Shown one piece after another: positions 1 to 8,162 of a DNA stretch of 64,000 nt. The position numbers were made by a program, and so were the translations under genes. Numbering within the stretch: position 1 is the stretch's first letter; every line of letters starts with the position of its first letter. The notes under the pieces were generated by a model that saw only the letters and a list, made by a program, of their open reading frames with translations, was not told the origin of the DNA and did no database searches. The DNA comes from Halonotius aquaticus (GTDB lineage: Archaea; Halobacteriota; Halobacteria; Halobacteriales; Haloferacaceae). The stretch spans positions 151,875 to 215,874 of the forward strand of contig NZ_QKNY01000003.1 of the NCBI RefSeq assembly GCF_003605575.1. The letters run 5' to 3'.

Positions 1-47
1 TCGTCATCGGCTACGTGGTGTACACCGCCGTCCAACTCGTCTTCTAA
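1..47 (+). CDS. C-terminal end of a membrane protein (partial)
   Basis: The window opens inside a plus-strand gene whose last 14 codons (VIGYVVYTAVQLVF) end at a TAA at 45-47. The visible residues are hydrophobic and would fit the end of a membrane helix. Nothing more can be said about the function because the rest lies outside the window. It converges on the CNNM/CorC gene. Confidence 0.5.
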   Translation, partial: VIGYVVYTAVQLVF

Positions 48-90
48 CTCGTTGTTCGGCTGTTGCTCCCGGATTCCGTCACAAAAACAG

Positions 91-1452
91 CTACTCCGTC
101 AACTCGGGTTCGTCGTCGCTTTCGGTTTTCGGATACTCGTCGGTGACGGTCAGGCGTGCTTTGAGGATGCGCGTGCTGTCGACCTCCTCGATCTCGATGA
201 CGACGCCGTCGTACTCGAAGGTCTCGCCCTCCTCGACGAGCCGGCCAGCCCGGTTGAACACGAAGCCGGCCAGCGTTTCGAACTCTTGGCCTTCCGGGAG
301 CTCGATGTCGAGTACCTCGTTGACCTCGTGGATGTTGACCTCGCCGCGGACGACCGTCGTCTGATCGTCGAGCCGTGTGAATGGTTCCTGTTCGTCGCCT
401 TCGAGGATGTCGCCGACGATCTCCTCGACCATATCTTCGAGCGTGATGATCCCCTCAGTCGTCCCGAACTCATCGAGGACAACGACCATCTGGAGGCGGT
501 TTTCCTGCATTTCGGCCAGCAGGTCATCGACATTTTTCGATTCGGGGACGTGGAGCGTCGGCTGGACGATATCTCTGAGCTCGCTTGTCCCCTCGCTGTA
601 CTGGTGTTCCCGCACCAGATCGCGGACGTTGACGACGCCGATGATGTTGTCGAGGTTGCCGTCGTAGACGGGGACGCGGACGTGGTCGTGGCCGATACAG
701 GCCTCGATGGCCTCCTCGATGGTGGCGTCCTCAGAGACGGCGGTGATGTCGAGCCGCGGCGTCATCACCTCCTTGGCGATCGTCGAGTTGAACGTGAAGA
801 TGCGTTTGAGCATCTCGCGTTCCTCCTCGTCGATGACGCCCTCGCGTTCGCCGGTTTCGATGATATCCTTGATCTCATCGCGGGTGACGTACGGCGATTC
901 GATCGCCGAGGAACTGCCCATCGCCTTGTTGACGATGCGGGTCAGCTTATCGAAGACGATGATCAGCGGGAACAGCACGTACTCCGAGAGCTTGAGCGCG
1001 CCGGCGATCCGGAGGGCCCACGACTCGGTGTTTTCGACCGCGTAGGATTTCGGCGCGCTCTCGCCGAACAGCAGGACAACGGCGGTGATCCCGAACGTCG
1101 CCGCCACCACGGCCTGTCCCTGCGAGAGGTAGATGCCGAACAGCGCGGTCGCAATCGAGGACATGGCGATGTTGACGATGTTGTTGCCGACGAGGATCGT
1201 CACCAACAGCCGGTGTGGGTCGTCCTTGAGGGCTTTGACCGTCTCGGCGTTGGGAATCCCCTCCTCAACCATCGACTCGATGCGGTGTTGGGGCAGCGAG
1301 AAGAAGGCGATCTCGGAGGACGAAAAGAACGCCGACAGGCCGATCAGCAGGACGATAGCGACGATCCCGAGTCCGGTGATCGCCGTCGTGCTGAGGGCCG
1401 GCAGCTGGAGCAGCCCGCTGGCGAGAGACATGCCTACAAGCGATAAGCCCAT
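91..1452 (-). CDS. CNNM/CorC (HlyC-type) membrane protein with CBS pair
   Basis: 453 aa. The N-terminal third is a DUF21/CNNM transmembrane domain with several hydrophobic helices (first at about 20-45) and the characteristic SAFFSSSEIAFFSL stretch. A paired CBS module follows at about 205-330 (KEVMTPRLDI, then EFGTTEGIITLEDMVEEIVGDI), then a C-terminal CorC_HlyC domain (FETLAGFVFNRAGR). Family knowledge links this architecture to Mg2+/divalent cation efflux or its regulation through nucleotide binding by CBS domains; the older name haemolysin C is misleading. Length is typical. The start shown is the first ATG of the frame; a second ATG lies seven codons in. The substrate is inferred from the family only. 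Confidence 0.9.
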   Translation of the reverse strand: MGLSLVGMSLASGLLQLPALSTTAITGLGIVAIVLLIGLSAFFSSSEIAFFSLPQHRIESMVEEGIPNAETVKALKDDPHRLLVTILVGNNIVNIAMSSIATALFGIYLSQGQAVVAATFGITAVVLLFGESAPKSYAVENTESWALRIAGALKLSEYVLFPLIIVFDKLTRIVNKAMGSSSAIESPYVTRDEIKDIIETGEREGVIDEEEREMLKRIFTFNSTIAKEVMTPRLDITAVSEDATIEEAIEACIGHDHVRVPVYDGNLDNIIGVVNVRDLVREHQYSEGTSELRDIVQPTLHVPESKNVDDLLAEMQENRLQMVVVLDEFGTTEGIITLEDMVEEIVGDILEGDEQEPFTRLDDQTTVVRGEVNIHEVNEVLDIELPEGQEFETLAGFVFNRAGRLVEEGETFEYDGVVIEIEEVDSTRILKARLTVTDEYPKTESDDEPELTE

Positions 1453-1563
1453 TGTCAGTGATCGTTCCTCCGCCCCGGAATTAAGCGTTGTCCTCGATAC
1501 ATGATGCGCCCATGTCGTCCCGCGAGCGGTGGACTAAAACCGGCGGGCGCCCTCCGCTACCCA

Positions 1564-1809
1564 ATGACAACGCGGCGGTGTGACGGCTGCGGCACGAAAG
1601 TCAAGATCGCCGGCGGGATCGGCGACATCTGGAGCTTTGACTTCGGGCCGACCGACGGCATGATCCTCGAACTCGCCGACGGCAGCGAGCACTTTCTCTG
1701 TCTCGACTGTGTCGACCGGCTGCCCGATGACCACGATCCAACCGCCGAGGACGTGGCTGCGTTGCCGACCGCCGACGATGCGGACGGGTCGCCGGCTGAC
1801 GACGAGTAG
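1564..1809 (+). CDS. Small haloarchaeal protein with two CxxC motifs
   Basis: 81 aa, acidic tail. The N-terminus carries CDGC and residues around 45-50 carry CLDC, a pattern that could bind one zinc ion. The start at ATG 1564 is preferred over upstream codons of the same frame because the preceding residues are low-complexity and the CDGC motif then sits at the N-terminus, as in other small haloarchaeal zinc-finger proteins. It resembles a conserved haloarchaeal DUF family (possibly DUF7561, from memory). No function is known; the gene stands alone between divergent and convergent neighbours. Confidence 0.75.
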   Translation: MTTRRCDGCGTKVKIAGGIGDIWSFDFGPTDGMILELADGSEHFLCLDCVDRLPDDHDPTAEDVAALPTADDADGSPADDE

Positions 1810-1874
1810 CTACATTCGGCTCGTGAACGCCTCACCAGTCTAGTGATCCTCCTCAATCGCTCAGTACAGCCCAC

Positions 1875-2147
1875 TCAAGCCCCAGAAATCGCGGAGAGAA
1901 CTGTTCCGAGAAGCGTCAAACAAGCGGCACCAACTAACGCGAAGATGGAAATAGCCGAGGCAATAAACTCCTCAGGGTCAGTTTCCAGTGCTTCGTAGAC
2001 AGCGGTGACGGTCATCCCGGCCCCGCCGATCGCCATAAGCAGTATCGGGATGCTATGGTCTCCAGCAGCGAGTGAGCGTGTTGCTGGCCCGCCCACTGAA
2101 AGTCCGATTACGGCGAACGCGCCGGTGTATATGTACAGCCGCTCCAT
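1875..2147 (-). CDS. Small integral membrane protein, about three helices
   Basis: 90 aa from ATG 2147 (MERLYIYTGAF). Three hydrophobic segments are visible at about 6-25, 32-52 and 64-86, separated by short polar turns, with one acidic turn (ETDPEEF). An ATG seven codons upstream would only add a short polar extension, so the internal ATG is preferred. No conserved catalytic motif is seen and the family is not recognised. It is divergent from the helicase gene. Confidence 0.6.
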   Translation of the reverse strand: MERLYIYTGAFAVIGLSVGGPATRSLAAGDHSIPILLMAIGGAGMTVTAVYEALETDPEEFIASAISIFALVGAACLTLLGTVLSAISGA

Positions 2148-2294
2148 AGTGACTGTAATAACGCGCAACTACTTGTGAGTTTGTTGAACGATGTTTTTTG
2201 TGCTGCTTGGCCGCCTCAGAGACTCGCTGTCGACACCGACGACCACCCCACCGCAATCCCTACGTTTTTCTCTCCAGCCTTCCGACCGACGGCC

Positions 2295-4097
2295 GTGAAG
2301 CCCGCCCGCATCGTCGAGTCCTTCCCAGCCCCCGAGTTTCGGGCTGGGCAAAACCAAGCCCTCAGCGACATCCAGTCGGCCTACGAGGCCGGCAACGACG
2401 TGGTGTTGGTGCGCGCGCCAACCGGCAGCGGAAAATCACTGCTGGCGCGGGCGATCATGGGCTGTGCGCGATCGAAACAGACCGCCGAGCCCGCCCAGGC
2501 GACCGGCGCGTACTACACGACGCCGCAGGTCTCCCAACTCGACGATGTCGCCGCCGACTCGCTGCTCGACGATCTCAATATTATCCGCGGCAAAAGCAAC
2601 TACACCTGCCTGCTGCCTGGCGAACACGACACGCCGGTCGATCAGGCCCCCTGTGCGCGGGAGTCCGGCTTCGACTGCTCGGTCAAACATCGCTGTCCGT
2701 ACTTCTCCGACCGAGCGATCGCCTCCGCCCAGCCGTACGCGGCGATGACGCTGGCGTACTTTATGCAGACCGCCGGCTCAGACGTGTTCGGCAAACGCGA
2801 TGTCGTCGTGATCGACGAAGCGCATGGACTGGCCGAGTGGGCCGAAATGTACGCAACGATCGAGATTTCTCCCGAGCGTGTGCCGGTCTGGGACGATGTC
2901 GGCGTCCCCGATATCGCCGGTGCCGACGACCCCCTTGATCGCACCGCCCGCTTTGCGGAGACGCTGGCAGGCGTCTGTTCGCAGGCAAAAGACGACCTAA
3001 CCGCAAAGCCCGAACTCACACCCGAGGAGGTCGCCCGCCGTGACCGCCTGAACGAACTCATTTCTGAGCTCAACTGGTTTGTCGACGACTACCGCGAGCC
3101 CGAGAGCCAGACGACCTGGGTCGTCGATCAGTCCGGTGGGGAGGGGACAGCGATCACGATCAAACCGCTCGATCCCGCTCGGTATCTCCACCACACAGTC
3201 TGGGATCGGGGCGAGGCCTTCGCGCTATTGTCGGCGACGATTCTCAACAAAGAGGCCTTCTGCCGACAGGTCGGCCTCGATCCCGACCGCGTCGCCCTCG
3301 TCGATGTCGAGCACACGTTCCCGGTGGAAAACCGCCCGCTATACGACGTGACACAGGGCAAGATGACCTACGAGCACCGCGAGACGACTCTTCCAAAAAT
3401 CGCTCGCCTGATCGTTCGGCTGATGGCCCACCACCCCGACGAAAACGGGTTGATCCACGCCCACTCCTACGCGATCGCCGAGGAGCTGGCCGACCGGCTG
3501 GCCGATTTTGGCGTCGGCTCGCGGGTACGAACCCACACCAAAGCGAGCCGAGACGACGAACTCACGGCGTGGAAAGCCAGCGACGACCCCGAGGTCTTCA
3601 TCGCGGTCAAAATGGAGGAAGCCCTCGACCTCAACGGCGACCTTGCCCGCTGGCAGGTGCTCTGTAAGGCCCCGTATCTCAACACGAACGACTCCCGGGT
3701 CGCCCGCCGACTCGAAGACGACCAGTGGGCGTGGTATCACCGGACGGCGTTGCGGACGGTGATTCAGGCCTGCGGGCGGGTGGTTCGCGCCCCTGATGAC
3801 TACGGGGCGACCTATCTCGCCGATTCGAGTCTGTTGGATCTCTTTGATCGGGCCGCCGCCGACATGCCGCCGTGGTTCCGCGAGCAGGTCGATCGGTGTT
3901 CGCGGCCGACGCTCCCAGAGTTTGATCCGACGGCCGCCGTCGCCGGGATCGACGACCCAGCTGACACCCGGAGTCGCCAGCGATCTGTGACACAGCATCG
4001 CAGCGAGTCGGCATCGTCCAACGGGCAGACACGAACCGACGCTGACGCTGATCAACGGGCTGATCACCCGCTGTCGGATGTGTGGGGGGACGGCTAG
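2295..4097 (+). CDS. XPD/DinG-like superfamily 2 DNA helicase
   Basis: 600 aa from GTG 2295 (VKPARIVESF). The order is: FRAGQ Q-motif-like segment, Walker A APTGSGKS, four cysteines in the region CLL..PCARESGFDC..HRCPYF (about 120-155) positioned as in the Fe-S domain of XPD/Rad3/DinG helicases, the DEAH box (VVIDEAH), and motif VI QACGRVVRAPDDYG. These helicases unwind DNA 5' to 3' in repair. An in-frame GTG at 2175 would add 40 poorly conserved-looking residues, so the downstream GTG is preferred. The last ~60 residues are a low-complexity polar tail. Its stop overlaps a convergent 27-codon gene. Confidence 0.9.
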   Translation: MKPARIVESFPAPEFRAGQNQALSDIQSAYEAGNDVVLVRAPTGSGKSLLARAIMGCARSKQTAEPAQATGAYYTTPQVSQLDDVAADSLLDDLNIIRGKSNYTCLLPGEHDTPVDQAPCARESGFDCSVKHRCPYFSDRAIASAQPYAAMTLAYFMQTAGSDVFGKRDVVVIDEAHGLAEWAEMYATIEISPERVPVWDDVGVPDIAGADDPLDRTARFAETLAGVCSQAKDDLTAKPELTPEEVARRDRLNELISELNWFVDDYREPESQTTWVVDQSGGEGTAITIKPLDPARYLHHTVWDRGEAFALLSATILNKEAFCRQVGLDPDRVALVDVEHTFPVENRPLYDVTQGKMTYEHRETTLPKIARLIVRLMAHHPDENGLIHAHSYAIAEELADRLADFGVGSRVRTHTKASRDDELTAWKASDDPEVFIAVKMEEALDLNGDLARWQVLCKAPYLNTNDSRVARRLEDDQWAWYHRTALRTVIQACGRVVRAPDDYGATYLADSSLLDLFDRAAADMPPWFREQVDRCSRPTLPEFDPTAAVAGIDDPADTRSRQRSVTQHRSESASSNGQTRTDADADQRADHPLSDVWGDG

Positions 4098-4177
4098 ATC
4101 AGCGTCGCGCCCCAAGCAACCATCGAGCCGACCATCAGCACGGTGAAGATGACCGCAATGATCTGCTGTCTGTCCAT
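4094..4177 (-). CDS. 27-residue single-helix membrane microprotein
   Basis: MDRQQ followed by a hydrophobic stretch (IIAVIFTVLMVGSMVAWGA) and a short end, 27 aa, from ATG 4177 to TAG 4094. It reads as a single-pass membrane peptide with a cytoplasmic charged N-terminus. Its stop codon overlaps the end of the convergent helicase gene by 4 bp. I recall similar tiny haloarchaeal proteins with an MDRQ start, which is why I call it real, but I cannot confirm conservation. Function unknown. Confidence 0.6.
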   Translation of the reverse strand: MDRQQIIAVIFTVLMVGSMVAWGATLI

Positions 4178-4400
4178 ACCCTTTCTACTAGGGCCGAGTA
4201 AGTTAGCTCCGTTGACTTCGCACGAGGCAACGACGAATCGAACAGCACAACGTACCCGACCCTACTAAAAATTTGAGATGGACATTCACGAATTTTTCGA
4301 GTTTGAATACAAACAATAAAGCAGTTATTTCTATTTTACTGTCTTACTACGACACTAATTCTCACAGTAGACTTATATTCTACTACCTTATACAGAGCGT
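4178..4400. promoter_or_regulatory. AT-rich intergenic region with promoter of the 4401 gene
   Basis: This stretch is much more AT-rich than its surroundings, with runs such as CTACTAAAAATTT and TTATTTCTATTTTAC. The element ACTTATATTC at 4371-4380 lies about 25 nt before the ATG at 4401, the right distance for an archaeal TATA box driving a nearly leaderless transcript. No other gene is seen here. Confidence 0.5.
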
Positions 4401-4583
4401 ATGGCCACAGATAGCCTACCGATCGCACTCACCCTGTATCGTTGTGGAACACTCACCTTCACGCAGGCAGCGACGCGTGCCGGGCAGTCGCCGGAGACCT
4501 TCGCCCGCGTTCTCGACCGCTTCGGTGTCCCGTGTCGCGGCGAGCAAACAGACCAGTCAACGTTCTCAGAACCAACAGTGTAG
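4401..4583 (+). CDS. Small haloarchaeal HTH-like protein
   Basis: 60 aa: MATDSLPIALTLYRCGTLTF followed by QAATRAGQSPETFARVLDRFG. The middle part has the spacing of a helix-turn-helix (AA..AG.SPETFARVL..FGV), similar to short UPF0175-like/DUF7317-like haloarchaeal antitoxin-type or regulatory proteins; the family name is from memory. A TATA-like element sits about 25 nt upstream. No toxin-like partner is visible: the next gene encodes another small unknown. Function is inferred only at the level of possible DNA binding. Confidence 0.6.
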   Translation: MATDSLPIALTLYRCGTLTFTQAATRAGQSPETFARVLDRFGVPCRGEQTDQSTFSEPTV

Positions 4584-4708
4584 GCGGTTTGTCGCCCCGT
4601 TTCTCGACACCCGCACTCGGGTTCTGATTGTCATTCACTATCAGTACAGATAATTTGAAGCTGAGTATTATGTATGTGGCAACGCCTCTCACGAATGGAG
4701 GCACGCGT

Positions 4709-5026
4709 ATGACAGCATCCGTAACCGACCCCTGTGGCCGGCTTGAACTGCCGCATGCCGAGGCTTGGGCTGCCCACGCAACCGTCGAGCACTGGCTTCG
4801 AGACGCCGTCGACCGAACCACCGTCGACGATGTTCGTATCGAACGCGTCTCTCGAATTCTTGACCGACTCGAAGCCGACGGGGTATTCACAACGGACGAG
4901 CTGTCACTGCTCTGTGAACTGTGTCGTGACCGCCTTGCGGCATCGGCCGTCCCCACGCGGGATCACTCCTCGTTGCGGGCGGTCATCGAGGCAGCTGAAA
5001 CACAGCGCGAACGCTGCACACAGTAG
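4709..5026 (+). CDS. Small haloarchaeal protein of unknown function
   Basis: 105 aa from ATG 4709, preceded at 4697-4701 by a GGAGG that decides this start over earlier in-frame codons. The protein is acidic and predicted mostly helical (AWAAHATVEHWLRDAV, RIERVSRILDRLEADGVFTTDELSLLCELCRDRL). No metal-binding or catalytic motif is evident apart from two cysteines in CELC. It has the look of a conserved haloarchaeal DUF protein. It ends just before the convergent mcm gene, from which it is separated by 27 bp. Confidence 0.7.
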   Translation: MTASVTDPCGRLELPHAEAWAAHATVEHWLRDAVDRTTVDDVRIERVSRILDRLEADGVFTTDELSLLCELCRDRLAASAVPTRDHSSLRAVIEAAETQRERCTQ

Positions 5027-5053
5027 CAAGGCGAAGAGGCCGACCGGCGCTCG

Positions 5054-7156
5054 TCAGGTCGTCCGCAGGTGATCCTGCTTCGGTTCGTACACCTCGCCTT
5101 TTCGTCGCAACTTCTCAATCTCTTGTTCGGCTTTGGAGGCATCCATCCCGATCTCATCGGCCCGATCCAACACTTCCTCGATCGGAGCGCCTTCTTCGAA
5201 TTCCTCTTCGATATCGCTGATGAGCCCCTTGATATTTTTAATCCGATCACGCTGCGTCTTCGAGGTGCCTGTTTCGACCACGTCGGCGTCGAACTGCCCG
5301 GTTTCAGGGTCGACACCGATATCCTGCAGACAGGAGCGAACGATATCGACTGATCGATCGGCGTCTTCGGCCTCGACGGTATCAGAGAGGCGCACGCGCG
5401 CACTCGCCTCCGCCAGCCGAACAAGGGCTTCGAGTTTCCGGGCGGTGACCGGGATCGGCGCGTCCTCGTCAGCCCCTTTCGAGCGGAGGTCGACGTAGAA
5501 CTCCCGGATCGTCGCTTTCGCCTCGTCGGTCATCGTCGGGAAACAGGAGCGTTTGGCGTGGGCAACGTATTTTCGCAGGAGTTCGGCGTCGATCTCCGGG
5601 GCGACCTCCTCGGTCACGTCGTCAACCTGCTGTTGGGTGAACTCCGAGGTTGCGATCCGGTCACGCTGGGTGTTGAGCTCCCCGGCGTAGTTCGTTTTGA
5701 GAATGTGATCGGCGAGTTTGCCGTCGTGTTCGGGATCGGGTTGGTCAGTAACGGTGAAGATGAGGTCAAACCGCGAGATGAGCGCGGGTTCGAGGTCGAT
5801 CTGCTCGCCGATCGGCTCATACTGATCGAACCGACCGTACTTCGGGTTGGCCGCGCCTAAAAGGGAGCAACGGGATTTCAGGGTGGCGTTGATACCGGCC
5901 TTCGAGATGCTGATCTTCTGTTGTTCGAGGGCCTCGTGCATCGCCGATCGGTCGTCGCTGGCCATCTTGTCGAGTTCGTCGACCGCCGCGATCCCCTTAT
6001 CGGCCAAGACGAGCGCGCCCGCTTCGAGTGTCCACTGCTGGCCGTCGCCGAAATCATCTTGCACAGCGGCGGCAGTAAGGCCAGCGCTGGAGCTGCCTTT
6101 CCCCGAGGTATACACCGACCGCGGGGCAATATTTTCGATATATGATAACATCTGACTCTTTCCGGTCCCAGGGTCACCAATAAGAAGCATATGCAGATCG
6201 CCACGAATCCGTGATCCGTCGGGAAGATTCTTCGTCACGCCGGAAAACAACTGAAGGATCATCGCCAACTTCTCCTCCTCGTAGCCGTAGATCGCTGGCG
6301 CGACCGAGCCGACCATCTGGTCGTAGATATCGTCCTCGTTGGAGAGAGTGATGATCGTCTCGATGTCCGCCTGCTCGATGTCCATGTCCTCGAACTCCTC
6401 GTCCTCGACGGTGATCGAGACACCGTCCATGTAGAGATCGAACAGCGAGGACTTCTCGTTGCCCTCCGACATCTGTTCGATGTGGAGGACGCCGACAGCG
6501 GTGACGTGATCGCCGGGGGTGACCTTGCCGGTGATGTCGTCTTCGACGTTCATATCGATACTCTGTGGCGTCTCGCCGCCGCGCAGGCCTTCGGGGCTCT
6601 CCTGGACGCGGATCTTTTGCGCATCGATGAACTCAGATTGATCGAAGTTGATGCGGAACGGCCCTTGTCGCTCACAGCCCTGACACTCGTGGGGCTCCTG
6701 AAACTCGCCGTCCTGCTGGGGGATGTAGTTCATCGTTCCACAGCGTTGGCACTCGAAGGCGGAGTCAGTGATCTTCGGGCGCACATCGGTCGCTTTGCGG
6801 ACGATCCCTTGGACAGCGACGAGCTTGCCAATATGGTTGTCGTGGACGCGGATACCGCGGATGTCGACGGACTCCGGGAGGTTCCGCAGTCGAACGTGGG
6901 CGTTGCCGAGTTTGACATCCGCCGGCAGGTCGTAGAGCCGGAGGGCTTCCTCGGCGTACTCCTGGAGCTGGTCGGGCTGGGAGCGATAGTCCTCGGCGAG
7001 ATCCGCATCGAACTGATAGAGGTCGTCATAATCGATGTACAGCGACCGCTTTTCGTTGGGATACTGCTGGGCGAGCTGCCCGATCTCATCGCGGTAATAG
7101 TTGCGGTAAAACTGGATGAACCGATCGGTGAGTTCCTGATTGGAGGCCTGCGCCAT
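5054..7156 (-). CDS. mcm: Replicative helicase MCM
   Basis: 700 aa from ATG 7156 (MAQASNQEL), following a TATA-like TTTCATAAC about 27 nt upstream. N-terminal DNA-binding domain with a zinc site formed by C136, C139, C158 and C161; AAA+ domain with Walker A GDPGTGKS at 327-334, Walker B IAAVDELDKM (D393, E394), sensor-1 GAANP and arginine finger SRFD (R462); C-terminal winged-helix region from about 610. MCM forms the ring helicase that unwinds DNA ahead of the fork. No intein interrupts it, although haloarchaeal mcm genes often carry inteins. Full length for the family. Confidence 0.97.
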   Translation of the reverse strand: MAQASNQELTDRFIQFYRNYYRDEIGQLAQQYPNEKRSLYIDYDDLYQFDADLAEDYRSQPDQLQEYAEEALRLYDLPADVKLGNAHVRLRNLPESVDIRGIRVHDNHIGKLVAVQGIVRKATDVRPKITDSAFECQRCGTMNYIPQQDGEFQEPHECQGCERQGPFRINFDQSEFIDAQKIRVQESPEGLRGGETPQSIDMNVEDDITGKVTPGDHVTAVGVLHIEQMSEGNEKSSLFDLYMDGVSITVEDEEFEDMDIEQADIETIITLSNEDDIYDQMVGSVAPAIYGYEEEKLAMILQLFSGVTKNLPDGSRIRGDLHMLLIGDPGTGKSQMLSYIENIAPRSVYTSGKGSSSAGLTAAAVQDDFGDGQQWTLEAGALVLADKGIAAVDELDKMASDDRSAMHEALEQQKISISKAGINATLKSRCSLLGAANPKYGRFDQYEPIGEQIDLEPALISRFDLIFTVTDQPDPEHDGKLADHILKTNYAGELNTQRDRIATSEFTQQQVDDVTEEVAPEIDAELLRKYVAHAKRSCFPTMTDEAKATIREFYVDLRSKGADEDAPIPVTARKLEALVRLAEASARVRLSDTVEAEDADRSVDIVRSCLQDIGVDPETGQFDADVVETGTSKTQRDRIKNIKGLISDIEEEFEEGAPIEEVLDRADEIGMDASKAEQEIEKLRRKGEVYEPKQDHLRTT

Positions 7157-7266
7157 TGAGAGAGGCGTAGGTCGGCATCGGTTATGAAAGTCCGGATCCC
7201 ACAACCACCCTCAGTATTCGAGTCATGTACCATTACTGCAAAAATGCTTGCGCCGGTACGAGTGGT

Positions 7267-8118
7267 ATGGCGTCATCGCAGTCGACGACAGCAGGAACCA
7301 CGCGTGGGCAACACGAACTGCTAATTATTGGTGGCGGCGTCGCCGGACTGACGGCGGCGACGTTTACCGCTCGCGCTGGCATCGAGACGATGGTGATCAA
7401 CGACGGCGAGACGGTGCTGCGGCGCAACGCCCATCTCGAAAACATTCCGGGCTTTCCGGCCGGCGTCAACCCCCGCCGGTTTGCGGATATGTTGCGCGCA
7501 CAGGCAACCCGAAACGGTGCCGAGTACCAGACGGGCACCGTCACCGAGTTGACCGGCGATATCGACGACGGATTCACAGCCACCATCACCGGCGGACAGG
7601 CCAGCGACGACACCGAGAGAGCTGCTGGCGACGGCAAGGATGCCGAACCGACACGGGAACTGACGGCTGATCGGGTGTTGGCCGCCTCGTTCCCGGATGC
7701 TGACTTTCTCGAGGGGTTCGATATCGAGACCCGAACAGCCGACAGCAAACAGTACGCCGAGGCTGGCGAGTTGGGCCGCACCGGTGTTGAGGGGCTCTAC
7801 GTCGCGGGGCGGTTGGCCGAACGCTATCACCAAGCCGTGATCGCCGCCGGCGATGGGGCCGAAGCGGCGATCACGCTGATCCACGACAGCGACATCCCCT
7901 TCTACAACGATTGGGTCGCCCCCGAGGGCTACTGGACGGATCGCGGTCGGGAGGTGCCGCCGGGCTGTGAAGAGATCGATCCGACCGAACAGCGCGCCAG
8001 ACAGGAGGCCGCGATGGCGGCGATGCAGGAGTACTTTGCCGCGCCACACGACCAACAGCAGCGAACCTTTCCTTCGCTTGTCGACGACGAACGCAATCGT
8101 CTCGATTGGGAACGGTAG
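7267..8118 (+). CDS. TrxB-like FAD protein lacking the NADPH domain
   Basis: 283 aa from ATG 7267. The N-terminus has the FAD-binding GGGVAGL motif, followed by ENIPGFPAGVNPRRFADMLRAQ, as in thioredoxin reductases. The C-terminus has GLYVAGRLAERYHQAVIAAGDGAEAA, corresponding to the second FAD contact, with arginine where the usual aspartate of AGD stands. The central NADPH-binding domain and the CxxC redox pair are absent; only about 100 polar residues connect the two FAD halves. It cannot work as a standard thioredoxin reductase. A bona fide trxB is at 34147-35226. Similar short proteins are annotated as NAD(P)/FAD-dependent oxidoreductases in haloarchaea; role unknown. Confidence 0.8.
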   Translation: MASSQSTTAGTTRGQHELLIIGGGVAGLTAATFTARAGIETMVINDGETVLRRNAHLENIPGFPAGVNPRRFADMLRAQATRNGAEYQTGTVTELTGDIDDGFTATITGGQASDDTERAAGDGKDAEPTRELTADRVLAASFPDADFLEGFDIETRTADSKQYAEAGELGRTGVEGLYVAGRLAERYHQAVIAAGDGAEAAITLIHDSDIPFYNDWVAPEGYWTDRGREVPPGCEEIDPTEQRARQEAAMAAMQEYFAAPHDQQQRTFPSLVDDERNRLDWER

Positions 8119-8162
8119 CGAACCCCGAACGCCTATCTACCTACCGACCCGACGTTCGGAGT

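Noticed and set aside
52..1446. A 464-codon plus-strand frame facing the CNNM/CorC gene
   Set aside because: It is the antisense shadow of a well recognised protein; composition is Arg/Asp-rich with no known domain.
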